Source: Flavobacterium poyangense
GTDB lineage: Bacteria; Bacteroidota; Bacteroidia; Flavobacteriales; Flavobacteriaceae
Assembly: GCF_011751075.1 (NCBI RefSeq)
Contig: NZ_JAALLN010000005.1
Span: forward strand, 124,001 to 188,000
Direction: 5' to 3'
DNA: 64,000 bases
The notes under the pieces: model-generated
Told to the model about the DNA's origin: nothing
What the model saw: only the letters and a program-made list of their open reading frames with translations
Databases searched by the model: none
Shown: one piece after another, positions 17,703 through 27,314 of the stretch
How the letters are laid out: each line of letters begins with the position of its first letter
Numbering within the stretch: position 1 is the stretch's first letter
Position numbers and translations under genes: made by a program

Positions 17703-20700
17703 ATGAATGAAAAACAACTGCGGTACGTCGCAAAGTGTCAAAGCATTAAAAAGGGTTTTCTGACCCGATTGGTTCTGTTCACTGTTTTATTTTTTATCGG
17801 ATTAATGGCAAAAGCCGAAAATGTTAACGCGGATAAAAGAGTAACTTTAAAAGTAGAGAATGAAAGTATAAAAAGTATTCTTCAAAAAATTGAAAAGCAG
17901 GTCGATGTACATTTTATGTATGAAGCCAATCAGATTAATACCAATCAAAAAGCAACTTTAAAACTAGACAATGTAACGCTGGAATATGCGTTGGATAAGA
18001 TCTGTACCAGTTTTTTTCTGAAATATGAAAGAATCAGTAACAATATCGTAATTAAGAAAAATCAGAAAGTAAGCGATGCGGGACAGCATAAAATTACCGT
18101 ATCAGGAACTGTTTTTGGCGGTGATGACGGAATGCCGTTACCCGGAGTAGAAATTAAAGATAAAGGTTCCAGTGCTGCCGTGGTAACTGATTTTGACGGA
18201 ACTTTTACAATCCAAATCAATTCAGCTGAAGCTTTATTGGTGTTTTCTTATGTGGGATATATTACACAGGAAGTTAAGGTTACTGAGTCACGAAAAAATC
18301 TAAATATCAAATTGGCTGCCGATGTAAAACAATTGCAGGAAGTAGTGGTAATGGGATATGGAAGTGTAAAAAAGAAAGAAGTTCTGGGCGCTGTTGGCTC
18401 CGTTTCGATGAAAGAAACAGCAAGTAGAACCTACAATACCGCTGCAGATTTGCTTCAGGGAACGGTTGCAGGTGTTACGGTTATTAATAACGGAGGTGAT
18501 CCTACAGGAGAGCCTACAATCAATATTCGCGGGATCGGTTCCTTAAATGCCGAAACCCCTTTGATTGTCTTGGACGGAATTATTTACAGTGGTTCATTAA
18601 ACACTATTAACCCTAATGATATTGCTTCTATAAGTGTTTTGAAAGATGCGGCTTCAGCTGCTATTTATGGAGCAAGAGCGTCGGGAGGGGTGATTTTAAT
18701 TACTTCTAAAAAAGGTACTTCTGAACACATTAATGTAAATGTAAATTATCAGGGTGGTTTTCAGAATGTAGCCAAAAAACTGAAAGTATTAAACGCAGCA
18801 GAATATGCCGATGCAATGAATACGGCCAGAGACAATGCGGGACTGCCAAGAATACCGGCTTTCGATCCTGCATTTGAGCCTACCGCGAGAATTACGAAGA
18901 CGGATTGGATGGATGAAATTTTTCAGACAGGTGAAATTCAGGATTTATCTATTTCAGTAAATGGAAAGACAGAAAAATCCAACTTTTTTCTTTCGGGCAG
19001 CTACCGAAAAAATGAAGGAATATTGTTAAATACTTTTGCAAGACGTTATACAGCCCGTGCTAATTCTTCTTTCAAGTTGGCACCCAATTTCACAATAGGA
19101 GAGAATCTGACGTATTCGTTAACCGATGGTCAGAGCGCTAATACTTCAAGTGCTTATACCGGAGCGATTTTAGGAGCGATTTTATACCCTCCAAATGCAA
19201 CTGTATACAGAGAAGACGGTTCCGGTGCTTTTGGTGGAGTTCCTGAAAAATACATCGGATCATATGGAGATGTTATCAATCCGGTAGCCTATTTAAAAAG
19301 GCTCGACAACAACAATCCGATTTCTACCATTTTGATCAATCCTTATGCGGAATGGGAAATTATTAAAGGCTTAAGAATCAAATCGAACTGGGGGTATACC
19401 AGAATTGAAAACGATTATAAAGATTTTACCGTAAAAATTACGGAACCGGGTAAGGTGTTTGACTTTAACAGATTAACCCAAAATAAAGCTACCACAACCG
19501 ATTTATTGAGCGAGCAAACCCTTTCATACGATAAAACTTTTGGGAAACACAATTTTAAAGCTTTAGCCGGATACACCTACCAACAAACCAAAAAAGATTT
19601 TTATAATGTGCAAGGGACCGGTTTTGACAACGAAGATCCATCGCAACGTTATTTGCTGAACGCCAAATTAGTTCAGCAATTAGGAGCAGGAATGTCTGAA
19701 GAAATTATTTCTTCTTATGTGGGTAGATTAAATTATGATTTCAATCAAAAATACCTGTTCTCGGGAATTGTTCGTCGTGACGGAACTTCAAAATTGACTT
19801 CTGTGAATCGTTGGAGAGTATATCCTTCTGTATCTGCAGGTTGGTTAATTTCGGAAGAAAGGTTTATGAAAAGCATTAGTTCAACTGTAAACAGTTTAAA
19901 ACTTCGTGCCAGCTGGGGACAGATTGGGAATTTAGGAAACTTGGGGCCTTATCAGTTTAGTGTACCATTAAACCAAACCTCAGCTTTAATCGGATCTACT
20001 CCGGTTATTAATTACGGTTATTCGGAAAACGAATTATCAAATCCGGGTTTAAAATGGGAAAGTTCAGAGCAAACCAACTTAGGTTTAGATTTTACTCTTT
20101 TTAACAATAGCCTTACAGGATCGATTGATGTTTATAAAAAAACAAACAAAGACATGTTGGTTCGTGACCAGTTACCGGGGGTATCCGGAACACCATTGGG
20201 ACGTATCGTAAACTCGGGTGATGTAGAGAATAAAGGATTGGAAGCGAGTCTTACTTATCAAAAAACAAGAGGCGATTTTAAGTTTGATGTGACGGCAAAT
20301 GCTGCATTTTTAGATAACAGAATCGTTTCGATCAAAGACGGTTTGACTTCTCTGGAACCTCTTAATCTGAGCAGAGTTCGTAGTTTGCCTTTAGCCAATA
20401 TTTATCAGGTGGGAAGCCCTGTTGGCGCATTCTACGGCTATTCAACAGACGGCTTATTTCAAAGTAATGCAGAAGTGAAAGCCTATGTAAATGCAAGTGG
20501 TACGGTATATCAGCCAAATGCTGTTGCAGGAGATATTAAGTTTAAGGATGTGAATGGTGATGGTGTAATCAATAATAACGACAGGGTAGTGTTGGGGAAT
20601 CCGTTTCCAAAAACAACATTCAGTTTAAATACCAACTTTAGGTATAAAGGATTTGACATGAATATCTTTTTAAGCGGTGCGGCAGGTAACAGTGTTTTTA

Positions 20701-21092
20701 ATGCAGTAAAATATACAGGTTTAAATGGTTCTTTTCCGGGATATAATTTGTTGGCGGAATCTAAAAATGCTTGGTCACCACAGAATACCGGATCAAATAT
20801 CCCGGTACTTTCGGCAACAGACAATAATAACAACTTCGGAAGAATCTCTGATTTTTATATTGAAGATGCCTCTTTCTTAAGATTAAAGAACGTTGCGATT
20901 GGATACACCATTAAAGACACCTGGTTGAACGGAAAAGCAAATCTAAGATTCTTTATTTCTGCTCAGAATCTGTTTACTATTACCAAATACTCAGGAATGG
21001 ATCCGGAAGTAGGTCTTTCTAATTTCGGTATGGATTTAGGGAAATACCCACTTTCGAGAATTTATATGACGGGTATAAATGCTACTTTTTAA
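17703..21092 (+). CDS. susC: SusC-type TonB-dependent receptor with STN signalling domain
   Basis: 1129 residues. A long N-terminal lead is followed by an export signal (LVLFTVLFFIGLMAKA), then an STN domain (about residues 47-120), a carboxypeptidase-like domain (TVSGTVFGG..PLPGVEIKDKG to SYVGYITQEVKV, about 130-200), the plug (EVVVMGYGSVKKKEVLGAVG onward) and a 22-strand-type barrel ending in YMTGINATF. It imports a ligand bound by the SusD partner. The STN domain is the contact for the FecR protein encoded just upstream. Because the genes after susD are phosphoesterases, the ligand may be a phosphorylated organic molecule; this is inference. Confidence 0.93.
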   Translation: MNEKQLRYVAKCQSIKKGFLTRLVLFTVLFFIGLMAKAENVNADKRVTLKVENESIKSILQKIEKQVDVHFMYEANQINTNQKATLKLDNVTLEYALDKICTSFFLKYERISNNIVIKKNQKVSDAGQHKITVSGTVFGGDDGMPLPGVEIKDKGSSAAVVTDFDGTFTIQINSAEALLVFSYVGYITQEVKVTESRKNLNIKLAADVKQLQEVVVMGYGSVKKKEVLGAVGSVSMKETASRTYNTAADLLQGTVAGVTVINNGGDPTGEPTINIRGIGSLNAETPLIVLDGIIYSGSLNTINPNDIASISVLKDAASAAIYGARASGGVILITSKKGTSEHINVNVNYQGGFQNVAKKLKVLNAAEYADAMNTARDNAGLPRIPAFDPAFEPTARITKTDWMDEIFQTGEIQDLSISVNGKTEKSNFFLSGSYRKNEGILLNTFARRYTARANSSFKLAPNFTIGENLTYSLTDGQSANTSSAYTGAILGAILYPPNATVYREDGSGAFGGVPEKYIGSYGDVINPVAYLKRLDNNNPISTILINPYAEWEIIKGLRIKSNWGYTRIENDYKDFTVKITEPGKVFDFNRLTQNKATTTDLLSEQTLSYDKTFGKHNFKALAGYTYQQTKKDFYNVQGTGFDNEDPSQRYLLNAKLVQQLGAGMSEEIISSYVGRLNYDFNQKYLFSGIVRRDGTSKLTSVNRWRVYPSVSAGWLISEERFMKSISSTVNSLKLRASWGQIGNLGNLGPYQFSVPLNQTSALIGSTPVINYGYSENELSNPGLKWESSEQTNLGLDFTLFNNSLTGSIDVYKKTNKDMLVRDQLPGVSGTPLGRIVNSGDVENKGLEASLTYQKTRGDFKFDVTANAAFLDNRIVSIKDGLTSLEPLNLSRVRSLPLANIYQVGSPVGAFYGYSTDGLFQSNAEVKAYVNASGTVYQPNAVAGDIKFKDVNGDGVINNNDRVVLGNPFPKTTFSLNTNFRYKGFDMNIFLSGAAGNSVFNAVKYTGLNGSFPGYNLLAESKNAWSPQNTGSNIPVLSATDNNNNFGRISDFYIEDASFLRLKNVAIGYTIKDTWLNGKANLRFFISAQNLFTITKYSGMDPEVGLSNFGMDLGKYPLSRIYMTGINATF

Positions 21093-21111
21093 AAAACTTA
21101 AAACAAACAAA

Positions 21112-22647
21112 ATGAAAAAAATATATATGCTATTGTTGAGTTTTACAATGCTGTTAGGTACAACAGCTTGTGAAAGTGAACTTGATCTGGTACCGCAAGG
21201 AGCTCCTTCGAGCGGAAATTTCTGGAAGACACCCGCAGATGCCAAAGCAGGAGTAAATGCTATTTATGCCTTGTATTCGGATGATAATATGTACGGACGC
21301 GGTTTTTTCTGGCTCAATAATGCCAGTGATGATATCGGAACCAAACCAAGACAAAATGCAGAACGTATCAAAAACTTTATTGTTGACGGATCAGAATCAG
21401 ATACCAAAGACATTTGGAGACTTCACTATGAAGTGATGAAACGTTGTAACGATGTGCTTCGTAATATTCCAAATATTCCATTAGATGAAAAATCAAAAAA
21501 AATAATGTTGGGTGAAGCTTATTTTAATCATGCGGTAATGCATTTAGAATTGGCTTATCATTATGGTGATGATCGCGCGGGAATTCCTATTCAGGACAGA
21601 AACGATCCGACTAATGTATATGTGCCACGAACAAAAAATGTAGCAGAGAATTACGCTTACATTGCTGCCGATCTGGTTAAAGCCGCCGACTTATTGCCTT
21701 ATTTTAATGAATTGACAACAGACAATTACGGACGTGCTCACAAAACAGCTGCATGGGCCTATTTGGTTCGTACGTATTTGTATGCCAAAGATTGGGACAA
21801 TGCTATTAAGTATGCCAACATGGTAGTTAACAGTGGAAAGCATGCTTTGCTTCCTAATTTTGAAGATGTATTTAAAATCAAGAACAACTGGTCTTCAGAA
21901 TACATTTGGTCTGTTACTTCAAGTGCTGAGAATACCTCGCTTGGATCAATCTTTCCAGGAGTTTGTCTGGAAGATAAAGGTTGGGGAGCTTATAATGGCT
22001 GGGGAAATTTCTACCCAACCAAAGAACTTTTTGATGCCTATGATCCTGCCGATAAACGTCGTAGTGCGACTATTTTACAAAAAGGAGATCAGTTTATGTA
22101 TTTTGGTCAACTGGTAACTTTTAATGAAGGGAAATATGTGGTGAGTTCAAGCAACAGAACAGGCTATCAGTTTAAAAAGTATATGGAGCCGTTCGGTTAT
22201 GCAAAAACAACTTCGGGAGCAATCGATATTCGTTATGTAAATGCAAATGGAGACAAACCGTCAACAGCATTAAATGTACCGCTTTTGCGTTATGCAGATG
22301 TGATTTTGATGCTGGCTGAGGCAAAACTAATGAAAGGACAAAGTGCCGATACCGAAATCAATATGATTCGTAAACGTGCCGGTCTTGGCATTATCTCCGG
22401 AGCCACAATGACCGATTTGAAAAGAGAAAGACGTTGTGAGTTAGCCGGAGAATGGACCGATCGTCATTTTGATCTGGTACGTTGGGGTGATGCTCAGGCC
22501 ACTTATTCAAAACCGCTACACCATTATAACGGAACCGTGATTTATCCGGCACGTACTTTTAATCCGGCAATTCATCACGTATGGCCAATACCACCGGATG
22601 AGATTGCAGTAAGTAAAGGTGCTTTGTCTCAAAACAAAGGCTGGTAA
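21112..22647 (+). CDS. susD: SusD/RagB outer-membrane lipoprotein
   Basis: 511 residues from the ATG at 21112. The frame is open 11 codons further upstream into the end of susC, but MKKIYMLLLSFTMLLGTTAC is a clear lipoprotein signal with the lipid Cys at residue 20. The family signs are SSGNFWKTPADAKAGVNAIY, a TPR-like helical core, LLRYADVILMLAEA and the C-terminal RRCELAGEWTDRHFDLVRWG and VWPIPPDE. It is the lid that binds ligand over SusC, whose gene ends 19 bases upstream. Confidence 0.93.
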   Translation: MKKIYMLLLSFTMLLGTTACESELDLVPQGAPSSGNFWKTPADAKAGVNAIYALYSDDNMYGRGFFWLNNASDDIGTKPRQNAERIKNFIVDGSESDTKDIWRLHYEVMKRCNDVLRNIPNIPLDEKSKKIMLGEAYFNHAVMHLELAYHYGDDRAGIPIQDRNDPTNVYVPRTKNVAENYAYIAADLVKAADLLPYFNELTTDNYGRAHKTAAWAYLVRTYLYAKDWDNAIKYANMVVNSGKHALLPNFEDVFKIKNNWSSEYIWSVTSSAENTSLGSIFPGVCLEDKGWGAYNGWGNFYPTKELFDAYDPADKRRSATILQKGDQFMYFGQLVTFNEGKYVVSSSNRTGYQFKKYMEPFGYAKTTSGAIDIRYVNANGDKPSTALNVPLLRYADVILMLAEAKLMKGQSADTEINMIRKRAGLGIISGATMTDLKRERRCELAGEWTDRHFDLVRWGDAQATYSKPLHHYNGTVIYPARTFNPAIHHVWPIPPDEIAVSKGALSQNKGW

Positions 22648-22658
22648 AATAGTTTCAT

Positions 22659-22726
22659 TTGTTTGTGTTTTGTTACGCTGTAGGCCTTTAACAGGTCTGC
22701 AGTCGTAAACAAAAGACAAATTTTTT
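22659..22726 (+). terminator. Long imperfect hairpin after susD
   Basis: An outer stem of about 16 pairs with a few mismatches (TTTGTGTTTTGTTACG against CGTAAACAAAAGACAAA) encloses an inner stem CTGTAGGCCT/AGGTCTGCAG with two wobble pairs and a short loop, then a run of six T. It starts about 12 bases after the susD stop, so the phosphatase gene at 22917 probably has its own promoter. Confidence 0.6.
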
Positions 22727-22760
22727 ATAGATTAATTACCCCATTGAGTGTAATTGTTTT

Positions 22761-22906
22761 TTAACACATAGAGACATAGCTCATTGGAGTCTGTAGAAAG
22801 TCGTTTTACTAGCGATACATACACATAGTCACGCTATTCAAAAAAAAACACCTTTTACCTTTTACCTTTTACAATTTACCTTTTACGGTTTACATTTTAC
22901 ATTTAT
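22761..22906. repeat. Truncated copy of the AACACATAG MITE-like element
   Basis: TTAACACATAGAGACATAG at 22761-22779 starts a segment of about 80 bases (to 22839) that is an inverted, roughly 85 percent identical copy of 24888-24965. A tract of TTTTACC/TTTTACA words follows up to 22906, similar to the 14-bp repeats inside the complete element. The other terminal repeat is missing here; the phosphatase gene begins instead. Confidence 0.7.
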
Positions 22907-22916
22907 CATCGCAAAT

Positions 22917-24743
22917 ATGAAAAAAATAAGCACCCTTTTTGGTTTCCTTTTTTGCCTTTTTTTGCAGGCACAGGAATACAGCTCTTCCAATATCCATTCG
23001 CATAATGATTATGCAAGTCCGCTTCCTTTTTATGAGGCATACGCTAATGAAACGGGTGTCATTGAAGCCGATGTTTTTTTAGTAAAAAATGATCTGATGG
23101 TGGCTCACACTTCAGAAGAAATTAAGTCCGGTAATTCGTTGCGTAATCTTTATTTGGAGCCTCTTTTATTGAAAATCAAATCGCTGGGTGGTAAAGCTTA
23201 CAAAAGCGACAAACCTTTGTTACTGATGATCGATATAAAGTCGGAAGCAGTAGCAACGCTAAAAGTAATTGTGGAACAGTTAAAAATGTATCCTGATTTA
23301 ATTGCAACCCCAAATTTTAAAGTTGTCATTTCAGGAAGCAGACCGGCTCCTTCAAAATGGAACGAGTACCCAACTTTTATTTATTTCGACGGAAGACCGA
23401 ATGAAACCTATACAACGCAGGAATTGTCACGTGTAGAAATGATCAGTGAGGATTTGAAAGAGCTTACAGTTTGGAATGGAAAAGGTGTTCTGACTCAAAC
23501 CGATTCGGAGAAAATACAAGCCCTGATCAAAAAAGTACACGCTCAGAATAAAAAAATCAGATTTTGGTCGACACAGGACAATGTAAATACGTGGATGACT
23601 TTAATAAATCTGCATGTAGATTATATTGCAACAGATAATACTTCGGCATTAACACAATTTATTAAAAACATTAAATCTACTTTTTACCAGAACACGGAAT
23701 TCTATGAAACTTATGTTCCAAAAAATGGTGCTGTATTTCCTAAAAATAAACGTCCAAAGAATGTGATTCTCCTTATTGGTGACGGTATGGGACTGACTCA
23801 GATTTATGCCGGTTACACAGCAAATAAAGGGAGATTGAATATGTTTGCCATTCCCACAGCCGGATTTTCTATAACCAAAGCCTCCGATAGTTATATTACA
23901 GATTCGGCTGCCGGGGCAACTGCTATGGCTTCCGGACATAAAACCAATAACCGATTTATAGGAGTAGATGAAAAAGGGCAAACGTTAGAATCAATAGCAG
24001 AAAAATTAGTTAAGAAAAAGTATAAAACGGCTCTGATTTCGTGTGGTAATATTACTGATGCGACACCGGCTGCTTTTTATGCACATCAATCAGATCGTAG
24101 CTATAGCGAAGCAATTGCAGCTGATTTTTTATCCAATCCGGTTGATATTTTAATTGGTGGAGGAACAAATGAGTTCAGATCCCGAAAAGATGGTAAAAAT
24201 CTTGTTATCGATTTGCAGAAAAAAGGCTATACGTTTTCGGATAAATTTAGTGCCTTAGATACAATCAATAACGATCGTTTTGTAGTATTGGATGACGCTT
24301 CAGTTGTTTCCAGAAAAAACGGAAGAGGTGATTTTCTAGCTAAATCATTGGCTAAAGCAACAAGCACTTTTTCTAAAGCATCAAACCCGTTTTTTATAAT
24401 GGCCGAAGGAGCACAGATTGATTATGGCGGACATAGTAATAATGTGGAGTATGTGGTACGGGAGTTGTTAGACTTCGATCGTTTAGTCGGACAAGCGATG
24501 GAGTTTGTAGACAAAAATCCGGAAACATTACTAATTGTAACCGCAGATCACGAAACAGGCGGACTTTCCTTAATCGATGGCAGTATAGAAAAAGGATACG
24601 TACACGGAAGCTTCAGCACAAACGATCATACATCGGTAACGGTTCCCGTTTTTGCATACGGTCCCGGAGCTCAGAATTTTATGGGAGTATATCAAAATAC
24701 GGAGATTTACAATAAAATAATGCAATTGCTTGAAACAAAATAA
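22917..24743 (+). CDS. Phosphodiesterase-alkaline phosphatase fusion, exported
   Basis: 608 residues with a signal peptide ending near FLQAQ. Residues about 22-252 form a PLC-like/glycerophosphodiester phosphodiesterase TIM barrel: HSHNDY (His27, His29), EADVF (Glu50, Asp52), LLLMIDIKSE and IRFWSTQD. Residues about 278-608 are an alkaline phosphatase domain: VILLIGDGMG (Asp289), TDSAAGATAMASG (Ser330 nucleophile), EGAQIDYGGHSN and VTADHETGG. Together the domains could cut a glycerophosphodiester and then release phosphate in the periplasm. It follows an ECF-controlled SusC/SusD pair. The two domains occur separately in most species; the fusion order here is diesterase first. Confidence 0.87.
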   Translation: MKKISTLFGFLFCLFLQAQEYSSSNIHSHNDYASPLPFYEAYANETGVIEADVFLVKNDLMVAHTSEEIKSGNSLRNLYLEPLLLKIKSLGGKAYKSDKPLLLMIDIKSEAVATLKVIVEQLKMYPDLIATPNFKVVISGSRPAPSKWNEYPTFIYFDGRPNETYTTQELSRVEMISEDLKELTVWNGKGVLTQTDSEKIQALIKKVHAQNKKIRFWSTQDNVNTWMTLINLHVDYIATDNTSALTQFIKNIKSTFYQNTEFYETYVPKNGAVFPKNKRPKNVILLIGDGMGLTQIYAGYTANKGRLNMFAIPTAGFSITKASDSYITDSAAGATAMASGHKTNNRFIGVDEKGQTLESIAEKLVKKKYKTALISCGNITDATPAAFYAHQSDRSYSEAIAADFLSNPVDILIGGGTNEFRSRKDGKNLVIDLQKKGYTFSDKFSALDTINNDRFVVLDDASVVSRKNGRGDFLAKSLAKATSTFSKASNPFFIMAEGAQIDYGGHSNNVEYVVRELLDFDRLVGQAMEFVDKNPETLLIVTADHETGGLSLIDGSIEKGYVHGSFSTNDHTSVTVPVFAYGPGAQNFMGVYQNTEIYNKIMQLLETK

Positions 24744-24783
24744 AACCTTGTTGCGGTATTTGATTGTAGGTTCGGAGAATTAT

Positions 24784-24965
24784 TTAACACATAGGAACAT
24801 AGATTTTAGAAATGTAGACTGTAAAATGTAGACTGTAAAATGTATATTGTAAAATGTATATTGTAAAAAGTAAAAAGTATTTTATCTAATAGCGTGACTA
24901 TGTATATGTATATAGAGTGAAACGACTTTTTATAGACTCCAATGAGCTATGTTCCTATGTGTTAA
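24784..24965. mobile_element. MITE-like element, 182 bp, with perfect 19-bp terminal inverted repeats
   Basis: The left end TTAACACATAGGAACATAG (24784-24802) is perfectly inverted at 24947-24965. Inside are four tandem 14-bp units (24813-24868), two TGTAGACTGTAAAA and two TGTATATTGTAAAA, followed by a unique part. It codes no protein. The right 80 bases recur inverted at 22761-22839, and one end recurs alone at 40093-40111. No target-site duplication is clear beyond flanking A/T, and no transposase is in the window. Confidence 0.65.
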
Positions 24966-25175
24966 AAAAATAACACACAGTATTAAGCATAACACAAAAA
25001 AACTTTGCGATTTTGCGTCTTCGCGAGAAATATTCTCACACAGATTTAGCAGATTTATTTTGGCTTGTTTTTATCTGAGTAGAAAAATCAAAAAAAATAG
25101 CGTGAAAAAAACACTGCGATTCTGCACGCCAGAGAAATCTTAATAGCAACAAGAACGCAAGTAATATTAATTAGC

Positions 25176-26681
25176 ATGAATAAAACACTTTTAAGTCTAG
25201 TAATTTCACTAGGTTGTACGTTTTGTTTTGGACAACAAAAGAACACAGTTTCCGGATTTGTATTCGTTGACACAAATCAAAATGAGGTGCTTGATAAAGA
25301 GGAGGTTATATTGCCTAATGTTTTGGTTTCTAATGGAAAAGATATCGTAAAAACCAATGCAAAAGGAAAGTACAGCATTACAAAAATAGAAGGCAATACG
25401 GTGTTTGTAATTAAACCGGCAGGGTATATTTCTAAGAAAAACAAACAGAATAGCGTACAGTTTTATGTGCCTTTTGATCAAATAGAAAAGACCAAAAATT
25501 ACAACTTCCCTTTAATTCCTAATGCAGAAAACACAGACTTAAAAGTGGTGCTGTTAGGAGACACGCAGGTCGATGTGATGGATGATATTCACCACGTAGG
25601 GAAATTGGTTACTGAAGAATTAATGGATCAGAAAATTGATTTTATAGTACCTCTTGGAGATCTGTCTTTCGATAATCGGACTATTTTTAAACCGTTATCA
25701 GAAACCTTGGGACTCATTGGAGCTCCCATTTTTTATACCATTGGCAATCATGATCTGAATTTTAAAGAAGCGACTTTTCAGGATCGTGATAAAAGTTTTG
25801 AAAGCATTTTTGGTCCTTCTTATTATGCATTTGAATACGGAAATAAATTGTTTTTGGTGCTTAACAATATTTACCCGGTAAATAATAAAGAATATGTCGG
25901 ACGTCTTGATGAAACTCAGAAAGAGTTTATAACAAATCTTATTGCCGCAAAAAAGGGCAGTTTTGATTCGATACAGTTGTTTATGCACATTCCGCTGGAA
26001 GAAATGGAAGACAAAGATTGGATCATTAAATCTGTAGCCCCTTTTGATAAAGTCTTGATTAGTGCGGGGCATACCCACACTCAGTATCATAAATATTTTG
26101 AGCGTGAAGTCGGAGAACCCATACATGAACTGGTTGCCGGTGCCGTATGTGGTTCGTGGTGGCAAGGACCGCATGATATCGATCAGATTCCGTTTGCTTT
26201 AATGTATGACGGTACTCCAAAAGGCTATTGGACTGTAGGAATGAACACAGGCAATTATACCTATGATTACAAAGTTTCAGGAGCGCCCGCTACCAAACAA
26301 ATGGACATCACAGTTCCCAAAAGCAACGAATGGGACACTGCATTAAATATTTTGAATGACAATTACATCTACGCCAACATATTTGCAGCCGACGAAACTA
26401 CAAAAGTATATGTATCTTTCGACAAAGGAAATTGGACAGAAATGCTAAAGTACGAAGGCATTGCGCCCACTATTCAAAAACAGTATTATCTGCAAAGTCA
26501 GGGAAGATATGACAGCATGAAAATTTCTAAAGCTCCCAAACCGGAAGTGATCAGTACACATTTATGGAGATTAGCACAGCCCGGCAATCTATCGCCCGGA
26601 GCTCATAGTGTCAGAATAAAAGCTGTAGGGGAGAAGATCAATCTGGAAGCCCATGGCAATGCGGTGTTATGGGTAAAATAA
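25176..26681 (+). CDS. Exported calcineurin-like metallophosphoesterase
   Basis: 501 residues with a signal peptide (LLSLVISLGCTFCFGQ). Residues about 24-112 form a beta-sandwich N-terminal domain (SGFVFVDTNQNEVLD) of the MetallophosN type. The catalytic domain (about 120-320) has GDTQ (Asp129, Gln131), PLGDLSFD (Asp162), GNHD (191-193), MHIPLEE and GHTHTQYH. The first motif has Gln in place of the usual His of DxH, a variant known in this superfamily. A C-terminal MetallophosC-like domain follows. With the diesterase-phosphatase gene upstream it suggests release of phosphate from organic phosphates in the periplasm. A repeat-rich gap of 430 bases separates the two genes. Confidence 0.87.
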   Translation: MNKTLLSLVISLGCTFCFGQQKNTVSGFVFVDTNQNEVLDKEEVILPNVLVSNGKDIVKTNAKGKYSITKIEGNTVFVIKPAGYISKKNKQNSVQFYVPFDQIEKTKNYNFPLIPNAENTDLKVVLLGDTQVDVMDDIHHVGKLVTEELMDQKIDFIVPLGDLSFDNRTIFKPLSETLGLIGAPIFYTIGNHDLNFKEATFQDRDKSFESIFGPSYYAFEYGNKLFLVLNNIYPVNNKEYVGRLDETQKEFITNLIAAKKGSFDSIQLFMHIPLEEMEDKDWIIKSVAPFDKVLISAGHTHTQYHKYFEREVGEPIHELVAGAVCGSWWQGPHDIDQIPFALMYDGTPKGYWTVGMNTGNYTYDYKVSGAPATKQMDITVPKSNEWDTALNILNDNYIYANIFAADETTKVYVSFDKGNWTEMLKYEGIAPTIQKQYYLQSQGRYDSMKISKAPKPEVISTHLWRLAQPGNLSPGAHSVRIKAVGEKINLEAHGNAVLWVK

Positions 26682-26697
26682 GAACAGGGAATTTTTC

Positions 26698-27018
26698 TCA
26701 CGCAGATTGAGCAGATTTATTTGGATTTTTTTTAACGCAATAACCAAACAAAATATCAGCTTAATCTGCTCAATCTACGTGAGTCAAAAAACTTCGCGAG
26801 AAATTTTCTCACGCAGATTTAGCAGATTTATTTGGTTTTTTTTAACGCAACAACCAAACAAAATATCAGCTTAATCTGCAAAATCTGCGAGAGCCAAAAA
26901 ACTTTGCGCTTTTGCGACTTCGCGAGAAATTTTCTCACGCAGATTTAGCAGATTTATTTGGATTTTTTTATGCAACAACCAAGCAAAATATCGGCTTAAT
27001 CTGCTTAATCTGCGTGAG
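26698..27018. repeat. Three tandem copies of the CGCAGATTTAGCAGATT palindromic element
   Basis: Copies start at 26698, 26809 and 26935 (periods 111 and 126). Each has a left arm TCACGCAGATTTAGCAGATT (first copy TTGAGC), a 30 to 40 base middle with TTTTTTTAACGCAA, and an inverted right arm of the TTAATCTGC...TCTGCG type. Units are joined by ACTTTGCG..CTTCGCGAGAAATTTTC. Base changes in one arm are matched in the other: GAG in the left arm of copy 1 meets CTC in its right arm. The remaining 300 bases to 27315 are AT-rich and must hold the promoter of the next operon. Confidence 0.8.
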
Positions 27019-27314
27019 TCAAAAAACTTTGTGTCTTCGTGATGCAACATATTTTTTTCATCTCTTTGTAACAAATTTTAAAAAGAGATTACTAATCTAG
27101 AGCTTTTCAATAGTAGCAATTGCTGAAAAGTTTATTACTGTAGACATAAAATATATAATTAAATTACTGTTCTTTGCATTTTACTACAGCACTGAAATCG
27201 GTAAAGTGATTCATTAGATTTTCAATTTGAAATGCTTACAATTTTATATTTTCAATTTTGAAGCACAATAAAATTGCCGTCAAACAGTTTAAGATTAGTT
27301 ATCATATTTAATTT

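Noticed and set aside
24813..24868. Four 14-bp tandem units as a CRISPR-like array
   Set aside because: The units are directly adjacent without spacers and lie inside an inverted-repeat element.
25698..26174. 158-codon frame antisense to the metallophosphoesterase gene
   Set aside because: The sense strand has an intact catalytic domain with all motifs; the antisense frame is a by-product of its codon use.
26912..27100. Short frames on both strands in the triple palindrome region
   Set aside because: They arise from the repeated palindromes and read the same words in other copies.
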